A stretch of DNA of 8,446 nt from CAVSWN01 sp046728115 (GTDB lineage: Bacteria; Acidobacteriota; Vicinamibacteria; Vicinamibacterales; CAVVIG01): assembly GCA_046728115.1 (NCBI GenBank), contig JBKPDW010000470.1, positions 1 to 8,446 of the forward strand, given 5' to 3'. This document shows, in pieces, positions 1 to 6,878 of the stretch (its first letter is position 1; each line of letters starts with the position of its first letter). The translations under genes were made by a program, and so were the position numbers. The notes beneath the pieces are model-generated. The model had not been told where the DNA came from. It worked only from the letters and a program-made list of their open reading frames with translations, and did no database searches.

Positions 1-1032
1 GCGATTCCCCAACGCGGAGCCGCCGTAGAACGACTCCAGGCCGGCGCGAAAGATCGCGTTGGCCTGCGCTTCTGCCTGAGCCTTCGTCACGCCAGGTTTC
101 AGCCGTCCGAACACGTGCAGCCACATGACCTTGTCGGGAGGAGTATCGTGCAGCCTGTCGATGCCAGGCAGCACGATGGGCTGCGTGTGCAGCGGAAGCC
201 ATAAATCGGGCTGCTGCCCGACGGTCTCTCCGACAAAACCGCGCGGCGCAACGCCGATGATGGTCAGCGCACCTTTGTGGAACATCAGCGTCTTGCCGAG
301 CACGTCGGGACGGCCCCCGAACCGTCGCTGCCAGTAGCTGAAACTCATCATGGCGCATGGCGTGTCCGCGCAGTTCTCAGCCGTCGTGAACACGCGGCCG
401 ATCGCGGAGCGCACGCCCAGAACCTGAAAGAACCCGTCCGATACGAGACGCCCACGGGCTTCTTCCCACGCGCCGCCCTCGACGCGGACCTCCCACGTAT
501 TGAGGCTGCTCTCCGAGGCCATCAACGCCGAGAAGGTGTCTGCCTGGTCGCGCAGCTGCTCGAACTCGCCGTTCGTGAGCCAGGATCGGGGGCCGTCGGT
601 GCGGCCATCCCACCGGCCGGTCCACATCCCCGAATCGTCGGGATTAGAGAGCATCACCAGTTGTTCGGGCTTGTCGACGCCCGGCAGCGGCGCCAGCAGC
701 ACGCCATTCCAGAGGCTGAAGATCGCCGCGTTGGCTCCGATGCCGAGGGCCAGCGACACGATGGCGACGATGGCGAAGCCCGGCGCGGCCACCATGGTGC
801 GCCAGGTGTACCGCAGGTCCGCCCAGAGCACGTGCGCATGCTCGCCGGGCGCGATGGTCAATGCGTCCAGCGCGGCATGAGCCCACAACTTCGCCTGATC
901 GATCCGCCCGCCTGTCCGCCCGGCTTCGCCCAGCTGCTCGGCGAACATGAGCAGCATCTGATCGCCGTACTCGTGGCGGAACGCGGTCGGATAACAACGC
1001 AGCAGCGCGCGGTAGACCGAGGCGGCACGCAT
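1..1032 (-). CDS. MacB-like ABC transporter permease, acidobacterial ADOP type (C-terminal part outside window)
   Basis: The frame is open from an ATG at 1032-1030 to the window edge, giving 344 residues with no stop; the C-terminal part is missing. Residues 5-30 (YRALLRCYPTAFRHEYGDQM) match the short N-terminal segment typical of ADOP permeases. A segment at about 71-82 (ADLRYTWRTMVA) leads into one membrane helix at about 86-108 (VSLALGIGANAAIFS). A periplasmic MacB_PCD-type domain follows at about 115-335, with family-like motifs DGFFQVLGVRSAIGRVF and IIGVAPRGF and the phrase PDLWLPL. ADOP proteins are FtsX/MacB-like permeases, usually about 800 residues with a second FtsX half, and often occur without their own ATPase. 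The start is adjacent to the padR stop (TGA then ATG, no gap), so translational coupling is likely; I see only a weak GGTGCGGGG upstream. The transported substrate cannot be told. Confidence 0.9.
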   Translation of the reverse strand, partial: MRAASVYRALLRCYPTAFRHEYGDQMLLMFAEQLGEAGRTGGRIDQAKLWAHAALDALTIAPGEHAHVLWADLRYTWRTMVAAPGFAIVAIVSLALGIGANAAIFSLWNGVLLAPLPGVDKPEQLVMLSNPDDSGMWTGRWDGRTDGPRSWLTNGEFEQLRDQADTFSALMASESSLNTWEVRVEGGAWEEARGRLVSDGFFQVLGVRSAIGRVFTTAENCADTPCAMMSFSYWQRRFGGRPDVLGKTLMFHKGALTIIGVAPRGFVGETVGQQPDLWLPLHTQPIVLPGIDRLHDTPPDKVMWLHVFGRLKPGVTKAQAEAQANAIFRAGLESFYGGSALGNR

Positions 1033-1386
1033 TCAGGCGCCCCGCACCAGTCCTGTCGCCCGGGCCTGCTGCACGAGGGCGCTCAGGCGATCGACTTCCG
1101 CGGCGGCCACGCGCCGGCCGAACCGCGTGAGCGCGTAGTAGCGCCGCCGCTCGTCGGTGCTCGAGGGATCCGGACTCTCGCGCAGTTCTTCGATCAGGCC
1201 CTGTTCGAGCATGCGGCGGATGGAGCTGTAAAGAGTTCCGGCGCTCAGCTGGACCTTGCCGGCAGTTCTCGCGGCAACGTCCTGCATGATCGAGTAGCCA
1301 TGCCGGTCGCGATCGGCGAGCGCGATCAGGATGTGGAACACCGCCGTCGGAAGCGGAAGCAAAGCCTCAGGCTTCGAATCGCTCAT
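1033..1386 (-). CDS. PadR-family transcriptional regulator
   Basis: The 117-residue protein is a single PadR winged helix. HGYSIMQDVAART at about 29-41 and LSAGTLYSSIRRMLEQGLIEE at about 47-67 form the helix-turn-helix, RRRYYALTRFGRR at about 80-92 is the wing, and a C-terminal helix (AAAEVDRLSALVQQA) would serve for dimerisation. The length and the LSxGTLYxxIRRM pattern are typical of the PadR proteins encoded next to ADOP permeases. The expected role is repression of its own operon, released by a small molecule or stress; the ligand is unknown. The ATG start at 1386-1384 fits the family N-terminus and follows the predicted -10 box by only 6 bases, so no Shine-Dalgarno sequence is expected or seen. 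The stop directly abuts the permease start. Confidence 0.93.
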   Translation of the reverse strand: MSDSKPEALLPLPTAVFHILIALADRDRHGYSIMQDVAARTAGKVQLSAGTLYSSIRRMLEQGLIEELRESPDPSSTDERRRYYALTRFGRRVAAAEVDRLSALVQQARATGLVRGA

Positions 1387-1391
1387 GGGAC

Positions 1392-1431
1392 AACTATATC
1401 TGATGATTGTATAACGTCAAGTAATATAGTT
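1392..1431. promoter_or_regulatory. AT-rich dyad, candidate PadR operator
   Basis: AACTATAT (1392-1399) and ATATAGTT (1424-1431) are perfect 8-base inverted copies whose centres are 32 bases apart, about three helical turns. One arm covers the padR -10 box and the other lies just upstream of the -35 box, so a dimer or pair of dimers bound here would block the promoter. PadR proteins commonly bind AT-rich dyads in their own promoters. That PadR binds here is inference. Confidence 0.45.
1393..1420 (-). promoter_or_regulatory. Predicted sigma70-type promoter of padR, probably leaderless
   Basis: Read on the minus strand, a -35 box TTGACG (1420-1415) is separated by 16 bases from a -10 box TATAGT (1398-1393). 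Only six bases (TGTCCC) separate the -10 box from the padR ATG, so transcription would begin at or next to the A of the start codon. Both boxes are close to consensus and the stretch is markedly AT-rich for this window. Confidence 0.6.
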
Positions 1432-1438
1432 TGATACG

Positions 1439-1466
1439 TTGGAGTTCTCGTGACAGCTCCATAAAG
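1439..1466 (+). promoter_or_regulatory. Weak candidate promoter for the metalloprotease
   Basis: TTGGAG (1439-1444) lies 16 bases before ATAAAG (1461-1466). Both boxes match sigma70 consensus poorly and no better pair was found in 1432-1530. The gene may use another sigma factor or an activator. If transcription starts near 1473, the leader is about 120 bases and includes the whole structure at 1540-1596. Confidence 0.18.
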
Positions 1467-1539
1467 AATTCCCGGTGAAACGTTCGCGTTGAATCAGCAA
1501 CACCCGCCCGGCATCGTCCTGCCCGCGTGAAATGAAAAC

Positions 1540-1596
1540 TTCATCGAACCCTACCTTGATGTGCAACCCGCGTACATCAAGGAGATATTCGATGAA
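1540..1596 (+). promoter_or_regulatory. Leader hairpin masking the RBS and start codon of the metalloprotease
   Basis: Two inverted repeats are nested. The outer arms TTCATCGAA (1540-1548) and TTCGATGAA (1588-1596) are perfect 9-base complements, and the right arm contains the ATG at 1592. The inner arms CCTTGATGTGC (1554-1564) and GTACATCAAGG (1572-1582) form 11 pairs with one G-U, closing a 7-base loop; the right arm contains AAGG of the Shine-Dalgarno AAGGAG. A 5x5 internal loop (1549-1553 against 1583-1587) joins the stems. In RNA this would hide both ribosome-contact sites. There is no T-tract after it, so it is not a terminator. A thermometer, riboswitch-like or protein-controlled leader is inferred; the trigger is unknown. 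Confidence 0.6.
1579..1584 (+). promoter_or_regulatory. Ribosome binding site deciding the metalloprotease start
   Basis: AAGGAG lies 7 bases before the ATG at 1592. The in-frame ATG at 1532 has no comparable site and would put 20 hydrophilic residues before the signal peptide, so 1592 is chosen. Confidence 0.85.
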
Positions 1597-4132
1597 AAGG
1601 AGCAAACCTGTCTGCGGAGCGATCGTCTTGCTGTTCCTCGCAGTCCTCGCGTGGTCGTCGCCGGCCGGCGCCCAGACCGTACCGTTCAAGGTATACATCA
1701 CCGAACTGTGGCAGCTCGATACCAACGTCGATCCAGTAATTGGCGTGATCGGCGACTACTACGCCAAGGTGACGATCAACGGCGTCGAGCAGGACAACAA
1801 GAGCGCGTGCAGCGATGAAACGTCGACTGGTCTCATCGTTCCCCTCCTGCTGTTCAAGAACTTCAACGCAATTCCCGAGTGCAGCGGCAAGAAAACCCCC
1901 TGGGCGTTCACGCAGCAGGTAAACCCGGATCAACCCGTCAACGTCAAGATTCAAATCTTCGACGAGGATCTGATCTTCGACGACGAGGCCGATCTGAAAG
2001 TGGGTGACGGCAACTCTATCTTCCTCATCGTGGACCCGACCACCGGAAAGTGGACCGGCGACGTCACGTGGCCGCAGAACTGCAGCCGGCCGAACCTGAA
2101 TCTCGGCGGCAACAACGCGAACGTCTGCTGGCAGATCGGCTTCGATTCCGACGATGATGGGCTGCTGGACGTGTGGGAGCAGTTCGGCGCAGACATTGAC
2201 AACGACGGCATCGTCGACGTCGACCTTCCGGCGCTTGGGGCCAGTCCCCTCCGAAAGGATGTGTTCGTCGAGGCCGACTACCTGGTGGCCGCGACCCACA
2301 CGCACAGCCCGGATAAGGACGCGATCGAGCGCGTCGTGCGATCGTTCGCCAATGCGCCCGTGGCAAATCCGGACGGGACCGTCGGCGTGCAGCTTCATGT
2401 CGATGTCGGTCCGCTCTTCGGAGCGGGCGCAGCGTTTCAGATCCCCGGACCGCTCGGCGTCGTCGGTTCCTACGGCGACTTCGGCGGCGGCAATGCCATC
2501 GCCGAAGCGGGCAACGAGATCATCGACGCCTTCGGGCACGGGAAAGGACCCGGGACGAATCCGGAGGACCTGAAGGCCGCGAACTTCAATCCCGTGCGCG
2601 AGCCTATCTTCCGATACGCGATCTTCGGCCACCAGACGAATGACCGCCTCGCGGCAAACGACTGCACGACCGGCGTGACCAACAAAAATCGGCGCGAGTT
2701 CCTCGTCACTCTGGGCGGAACCAAGCCGGACGGCAATGGGTGCTGGACGCCCGACGCCAATGGCTTTTCGGTGGGGTCCACGTTCGAGAAGTCGGGCACC
2801 TTCATGCACGAACTGGGTCACACGTTTGGTCTCAAACACGGCGGCGACGTCACGACCAACAACAAGCCGAACTACCTGAGCGTGATGAACTACACCTTCC
2901 AAGCATGCAATATCCAGCCGAGCGCCGGACTGCTGCCGGGCGGCTGCGACTACTCGCGACTCGTCAACGGAAAGCTCATCCCTCCGCTCAACGAGACGAA
3001 CCTCGACGAGTGCGTCGGCATTGCGGGCGGACTCGGCTTCGGCCCCGTGGACTGGAACGGCAACGGCGTGCTCCAGGGCATCACGCAGTGCGGACTGATC
3101 TTCGAGAACACCAAGGCCGACGTGAACGACGATGGCGTCTGCGTGTCGGCCGGCCCAGACGGGACGCTGGAGACCAAGGAAGCCGGCGATGACAACAACG
3201 ACGGTGACCACATCACCGATGGCAAGAATCGCTTCTGCAGCACGACAGTCAAGCCCGGAACCGACGATGTGCAGACCACCGCTGTTGGCGACACGCCGGT
3301 GCAACCCGATGTGCTGAAAAGCTTCAACGACTGGGGCCGTCTCAGTTTCACCCTGATCGACTTCTTGACCGACGGCGGCGTCGCGTCCGGTGTCGAGCAG
3401 GAAGCGGACGCGACAACGCTGGCGCAGTCGCGCGCATTCATGAGCGATCTGATGGCGCCGCAGGTCACGCTGGTCCAGACTGGTCCGGCGACCGCCAAGC
3501 CTGGCGACGTCGTGAGCTACAGCCTCAAGATCACGAACACCGGGCGAGGGCCGGCGCTGTCGTCCTCACTCGACGAGAAGAACCCGGATGGAGCCGTCGT
3601 GACATCGGACCTTGGAATCATCAGTGTGGGATCCCAACTGACTCGCCCCCGAACCTTCACGGTTCCTGCGAGCGCGTGCCCCGGAGACCTCGCGAGCGCC
3701 GACGCGTCGCTGTCGTTCAAGGACTTCACCGGTCAGGCGCTGACCGCCTCGACGACGACGCCACTGGAGATTCTCGATGTCGCGGCGCCCGCGTTCGATC
3801 TGACGCTGTCGCCGGCCGTCCTGTGGCCGCCGGATCACAAGCTCGTCGATGTGACGGCAACGATTTCGTCCAGGGACAACTGCGATCCCAATCCGACCGT
3901 GACGCTGGTATCGATCGCGAGCAACGAGCCGCCAAACAACAAGGATCCGGACATTCAGGGTGCTGCGTTCGGGACCGACGACCGGACGTTCTCGCTGCGC
4001 GCCGAGCGCGACACGGCAAAGGGAGCAACGGGACGTATCTATACGGTGACCTACCGCGTAACCGACAAGTCTGGGAACGCGACGCTCAAGAGCGCGACCG
4101 TGACGGTGCCGACGAGCAACGGCGGCAACTAA
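1592..4132 (+). CDS. Secreted metzincin-type zinc metalloprotease with calcium loops and C-terminal beta domains
   Basis: The protein has 846 residues. Residues 1-28 are a Sec signal peptide (MKRSKP, hydrophobic core, probable cleavage at AGA/QT). About 30-180 is a beta-rich domain with a C2/PLAT-like acidic run (IFDEDLIFDDEADL). D185-SDDDG and D201-IDNDG are DxDxDG calcium loops, echoed near 487 (DWNGNG) and 510 (DVNDDG). The catalytic site is HELGHTFGLKHGG with zinc ligands H406, H410 and H416 and general base E407. The Met-turn is M432 in SVMNY. About 624-730 resembles DUF11/CARDB (TAKPGDVVSYSLKITNTG). About 732-846 is a beta-sandwich seen at the C-termini of secreted proteins (LWPPDHKLVDVTATI, FGTDDRTFSLRAER). 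The metzincin class is clear; I cannot place it in a MEROPS family. It should act outside the cytoplasm and depend on zinc and calcium. No sorting tail is seen. It is convergent with the cytochrome gene downstream. Confidence 0.88.
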   Translation: MKRSKPVCGAIVLLFLAVLAWSSPAGAQTVPFKVYITELWQLDTNVDPVIGVIGDYYAKVTINGVEQDNKSACSDETSTGLIVPLLLFKNFNAIPECSGKKTPWAFTQQVNPDQPVNVKIQIFDEDLIFDDEADLKVGDGNSIFLIVDPTTGKWTGDVTWPQNCSRPNLNLGGNNANVCWQIGFDSDDDGLLDVWEQFGADIDNDGIVDVDLPALGASPLRKDVFVEADYLVAATHTHSPDKDAIERVVRSFANAPVANPDGTVGVQLHVDVGPLFGAGAAFQIPGPLGVVGSYGDFGGGNAIAEAGNEIIDAFGHGKGPGTNPEDLKAANFNPVREPIFRYAIFGHQTNDRLAANDCTTGVTNKNRREFLVTLGGTKPDGNGCWTPDANGFSVGSTFEKSGTFMHELGHTFGLKHGGDVTTNNKPNYLSVMNYTFQACNIQPSAGLLPGGCDYSRLVNGKLIPPLNETNLDECVGIAGGLGFGPVDWNGNGVLQGITQCGLIFENTKADVNDDGVCVSAGPDGTLETKEAGDDNNDGDHITDGKNRFCSTTVKPGTDDVQTTAVGDTPVQPDVLKSFNDWGRLSFTLIDFLTDGGVASGVEQEADATTLAQSRAFMSDLMAPQVTLVQTGPATAKPGDVVSYSLKITNTGRGPALSSSLDEKNPDGAVVTSDLGIISVGSQLTRPRTFTVPASACPGDLASADASLSFKDFTGQALTASTTTPLEILDVAAPAFDLTLSPAVLWPPDHKLVDVTATISSRDNCDPNPTVTLVSIASNEPPNNKDPDIQGAAFGTDDRTFSLRAERDTAKGATGRIYTVTYRVTDKSGNATLKSATVTVPTSNGGN

Positions 4133-4524
4133 GAAGACGTAGCAAGCTTGACCTCTTCACCACGGGGGCACCGAGGAACGCGGGATGCCGGCGTCCTGCG
4201 TGGTGGAGAGGTCGAGGTTTCCAGCGAAGGGCGACGTGCGCGGCTGCCGCTTCTCTATGTCCACATCGTCGAACCGAATGCAGGGCAGGAATTCTTCACC
4301 TGGAGGCAGCACTGTGGGTTTCCGCCTGCACAACACCGGCGTAATGACTGACAGATCGGATCAGGCCCTGCCTGTGGAAGCACGGTGGCATTCGAGGATC
4401 GTTCTCGTTGGCTCGTGGCGTAACGACCGAGCGTCCGAGAGAGCGATACTTCAGCAGTAAATCCTGGCATCTGCATACGAGCCTCCTGCAGCACGACAGC
4501 CGAGCCCCGGACAAGAGTCACGAT
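4133..4524. other. 392-base convergent intergenic region without a convincing gene
   Basis: Apart from the hairpin at 4178-4201 I see no recognisable element. Short open frames exist on both strands (plus 4185-4460; minus 4255-4521 and 4296-4514), but they overlap each other, lack good ribosome binding sites and resemble no family I know. The region could be decayed coding sequence or simply a spacer between converging genes. Confidence 0.5.
4178..4201 (+). terminator. Strong hairpin downstream of the metalloprotease, possible terminator without T-tract
   Basis: ACGCGGGATG (4178-4187) pairs with CGTCCTGCGT (4192-4201) over 10 pairs, two of them G-U in the plus-strand RNA, around the loop CCGG. 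It starts 46 bases after the stop codon. The following bases (TGGTGGAGAG) hold no T-tract, so it is not a canonical intrinsic terminator; it could mark an mRNA 3' end or work with Rho. The G-U pairs become A-C mismatches in the opposite strand's RNA, so it favours plus-strand transcripts. Confidence 0.35.
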
Positions 4525-6693
4525 TCATGAACCACCCTTCTTCTTGGGGTCCGCTGCTTTGGTGCGGGCGTTTCCACCGGGAGAGTACTGAAAACGCGTA
4601 GCCGTCGTGGTGTACGACGCGCCCCATTTCTGAAGCTGTTTGACGATCTCCGGATTCACGCCGGCCGCCGTGAATAACGGCGCCGATTCCCAGACCTTGC
4701 CGCCGGCTATAGCTCCGTAATTCGCCGGCAGCGCGTAGCTGGCCTCCGATAAGCCCACCCTGAAGTATTGACCGACTGGATACTGCTGATTCTTCTCCAG
4801 CCAGGCGCTGAGCAACGATTCGGTGATGGCGCGCTTCGCGTCGGCCGACAGCGGTTCGAACATCGGCGCCCATCCCGAGTTCACCATGATGGTTGGATCG
4901 ACATTCTGGCCGGGACGCCATCCCTGCACCACATCGTCAGGTCCAATGCGCGGATCTGTCGACTGCAGCGCCTTAATCACGGTCACGAGCAATCGTGCAG
5001 GTTCGGCTCGGTGGCTTTCGGCGTACAAGTCCTGGAACCTCCCGATCAGATAGATCCAGTCGACGGGAAGGCGTCCTTTGTGGCGGTGATTGCCGGTGTT
5101 GAGGATCACCTGCAGCTCGTACCAGGACGCATTGAAGTACTCGTTGGTCAACGCACTGCCGCCCATTCCGGCCGGCCCTGAGGGAATGTTGACGGCGGTT
5201 GGCGCGGTCGCGGCCGGGATCGTGTTGAACCACGTTCGTGGCTCGCCCGACGGCCCGAACAGATCGCGCCCGCGCCCTTCAAGGCCAAACTCCTGAGTCA
5301 TCTCCCAGGTCTTGACGAGTTGCCAGAGCTGCGTCGCGTAGGCCTTCGAAGCCAGATCCGGAGTCCAGTTCACGCCTCCGCCCTCGACGTACGACTTGAG
5401 CAGCGCACGGCGCGCGTTCGTCCACTTGTCGAAATTCGCGACGATGCGCCCGGATGTGATGAGCGTATTGAGATCCGGCGACGCCAACGCGCCCCTCAGC
5501 GACTGTTTGGATCCAGTGCCTGGGGCGTCGTACAACCTCGCGAACTCGCTGTTCTGAAACGCCTGCCCCCACGCATCCAACGGGTGAACGCGCGGAAGCC
5601 AGTGGTTCCAGTCCGGCAGCTGGAGAGCGATCGGGATCTCGCGCGGATTCAGATTGCCATCGGGACGAAATGCGCTGGGACTGATGAGCGGCACGATCGC
5701 ATTCCAGTCTGGGGCCGTCGCCGCTGCATCGCGAGCCGACTGTCCTGCGGGATCGCCGTTCGTCGCGAAGATGAATGCAAGCGTGGCGGCGTCGCGGTCG
5801 AGCACCCACGAAAGACCGGCGCCGGCCGCCCAGTTCGCGACAGGCTGTGCGTCCAATCCTGGTCCCGGTTGATACGGCGGATTCCACGGGCGCCCCGGGC
5901 TCGCCACCGGTCGCGACCGGATGTAGCTTGCGACCTGCCGGCCTTGAAGATCGGAAAGGCCGTGGAAGCGGGAGCGCGCGACGATCGATGCGTTGGAAAA
6001 TCCGAAGTATTTGAGATCGCGTCCGTCGTGAGCGTGGCAGTCCGAACAATGCGCGCGAATGACCGGCGCATTTGGAAGGGTGCTGGCCTTGAGCGGGGCG
6101 TTCAGCCAGAGGTCCTGCCCGGCCTTCAAGGAGTCGGCATCGCGCAGGGGCGGCGTCCATGCGTCGGGATCGTCCTGGGTGAAAGTGTCCGGCTCCAGAA
6201 CCTTGCCACCATCGGCGGTGAGCAGATTGAAAGCCACAACCCGGAAGCCGCTGGCGATGCCGTCGGACTGATTGAAGCGGAACCGAATCGTATTGGCGCC
6301 GACGATGACGACACCTTCGGAGAGCGCCAGCGTGACGCTGTGCGTGGAGTACCCACCACCGATTCCGCCGTAGCTCTTGCCGGGTTCCGCGACCGCGACG
6401 GTATCGTTGTTCAGAGAAGTCCAGGGGCCTGCGTTGACCTGCACGCTGATCATGTCGGCGTAGCCCAGACCATGGATCTGCATCCAGAGCGATCGAACGT
6501 CGCGCGCGCGCCCCGCTGGAACTTCGACAGTCACGGTCGCAAGGGTGCCGTTCTCACCCACGACCTCGACCGGAAGCGTTACCGTCGCCGCAACGGTCCC
6601 GACCCTCGGCACGCACCACGCGATTGCGACGGCCATGGCGAGGGTCTTGGCTACATGACGAATCGTATCCAAGCTCTTCCTTGGAAATCGCAT
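4525..6693 (-). CDS. Exported mono-heme cytochrome c domain protein of unknown function
   Basis: The start is the ATG at 6693-6691, giving 722 residues. A GGAGG lies 8 bases upstream and residues 1-36 form a signal peptide (MRFPRKS, core TLAMAVAIAWCV, cleavage near VAA/TVTL). An in-frame ATG at 6753 would add 20 residues and bury the signal. About 38-165 is a beta-rich region resembling a galactose-binding or Ig-like fold. The heme motif is C216-SDC-H220 in the phrase APVIRAHCSDCHAHDGRDL, a cytochrome c-type attachment. About 240-722 is a long Trp- and Pro-rich region with QLPDWNHWLPRVHPLDAWG and NASWYELQVILNTGNHRHKG, and a basic end (DPKKKGGS). The first methionine after the heme motif is M465, so the usual Met sixth ligand is absent or distant. 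The protein should mature in the periplasm. I do not recognise a substrate; electron transfer or oxidation of an organic compound is possible. Confidence 0.82.
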   Translation of the reverse strand: MRFPRKSLDTIRHVAKTLAMAVAIAWCVPRVGTVAATVTLPVEVVGENGTLATVTVEVPAGRARDVRSLWMQIHGLGYADMISVQVNAGPWTSLNNDTVAVAEPGKSYGGIGGGYSTHSVTLALSEGVVIVGANTIRFRFNQSDGIASGFRVVAFNLLTADGGKVLEPDTFTQDDPDAWTPPLRDADSLKAGQDLWLNAPLKASTLPNAPVIRAHCSDCHAHDGRDLKYFGFSNASIVARSRFHGLSDLQGRQVASYIRSRPVASPGRPWNPPYQPGPGLDAQPVANWAAGAGLSWVLDRDAATLAFIFATNGDPAGQSARDAAATAPDWNAIVPLISPSAFRPDGNLNPREIPIALQLPDWNHWLPRVHPLDAWGQAFQNSEFARLYDAPGTGSKQSLRGALASPDLNTLITSGRIVANFDKWTNARRALLKSYVEGGGVNWTPDLASKAYATQLWQLVKTWEMTQEFGLEGRGRDLFGPSGEPRTWFNTIPAATAPTAVNIPSGPAGMGGSALTNEYFNASWYELQVILNTGNHRHKGRLPVDWIYLIGRFQDLYAESHRAEPARLLVTVIKALQSTDPRIGPDDVVQGWRPGQNVDPTIMVNSGWAPMFEPLSADAKRAITESLLSAWLEKNQQYPVGQYFRVGLSEASYALPANYGAIAGGKVWESAPLFTAAGVNPEIVKQLQKWGASYTTTATRFQYSPGGNARTKAADPKKKGGS

Positions 6694-6700
6694 TTCGGCC

Positions 6701-6736
6701 ACCTCCGTCCCCGCCGCAACCTCCGTCCCCGCTGCT
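6701..6736 (-). repeat. 18-base tandem duplication carrying two Shine-Dalgarno copies
   Basis: Two 18-base copies (6701-6718 and 6719-6736) match at 16 positions, including 14 consecutive bases (plus strand ACCTCCGTCCCCGC). On the minus strand each carries GGAGGT. The proximal GGAGG (6706-6702) is correctly spaced 8 bases from the cytochrome ATG. The distal one has no start codon at a usable distance, so only one copy can serve this start directly. Confidence 0.75.
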
Positions 6737-6825
6737 GTTTTCCGAGCCAGCATACATCCGCACTCATCGAAAACTCATTCCCAAATCAGGTCGCGTCCAT
6801 AGAGGGTCGGGAGCGGGTCGCGATA

Positions 6826-6871
6826 CGTTCGCTGCCAACGGCAACCAATGTCGGTGGCCGGCGAACGGAGG
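6826..6871 (+). promoter_or_regulatory. Peroxiredoxin-like gene RBS with an abutting inverted repeat
   Basis: GGAGG (6867-6871) lies 7 bases before the ATG at 6879 and fixes that start. Just upstream, CGTTCGCTG (6826-6834) can pair with CGGCGAACG (6859-6867) over 9 pairs with one G-U, enclosing 24 bases. The stem touches the first base of the RBS. The RBS is convincing; the stem may be chance in GC-rich DNA. Confidence 0.5.
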
Positions 6872-6878
6872 AATTCCA

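Noticed and set aside
277..1434. Plus-strand open frame of 385 codons across the padR and permease genes
   Set aside because: The opposite strand encodes unmistakable PadR and MacB-like proteins; this frame is their mirror image with His/Arg-rich filler.
1554..1582. Inner stem read as an intrinsic transcription terminator
   Set aside because: The stem is followed by AGATATTCG and the start codon, not by a T-tract, and it sits on the ribosome binding site, which fits translational control better.
1577..3304. Minus-strand open frame of 575 codons antisense to the metalloprotease
   Set aside because: It is rich in Val, Arg and Ala with no motifs and no ribosome binding site, and it lies opposite a gene with a clear catalytic motif, signal peptide and RBS.
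4185..4460. Possible small plus-strand gene of 91 codons in the convergent gap
   Set aside because: There is no RBS before its ATG, it overlaps the hairpin at 4178-4201, and its composition resembles no known small protein.
4255..4521. Possible minus-strand gene of 88 codons with several Cys residues
   Set aside because: It needs a GTG start without a clear RBS. The Cys residues form no CxxCH or zinc-ribbon pattern, and the frame competes with other frames in the same gap.
6751..6753. Upstream ATG as the start of the large cytochrome
   Set aside because: It would place 20 residues, largely encoded by the tandem repeat (AAGTEVAAGTEV), before the signal peptide, while the ATG at 6693 has a well-spaced GGAGG.
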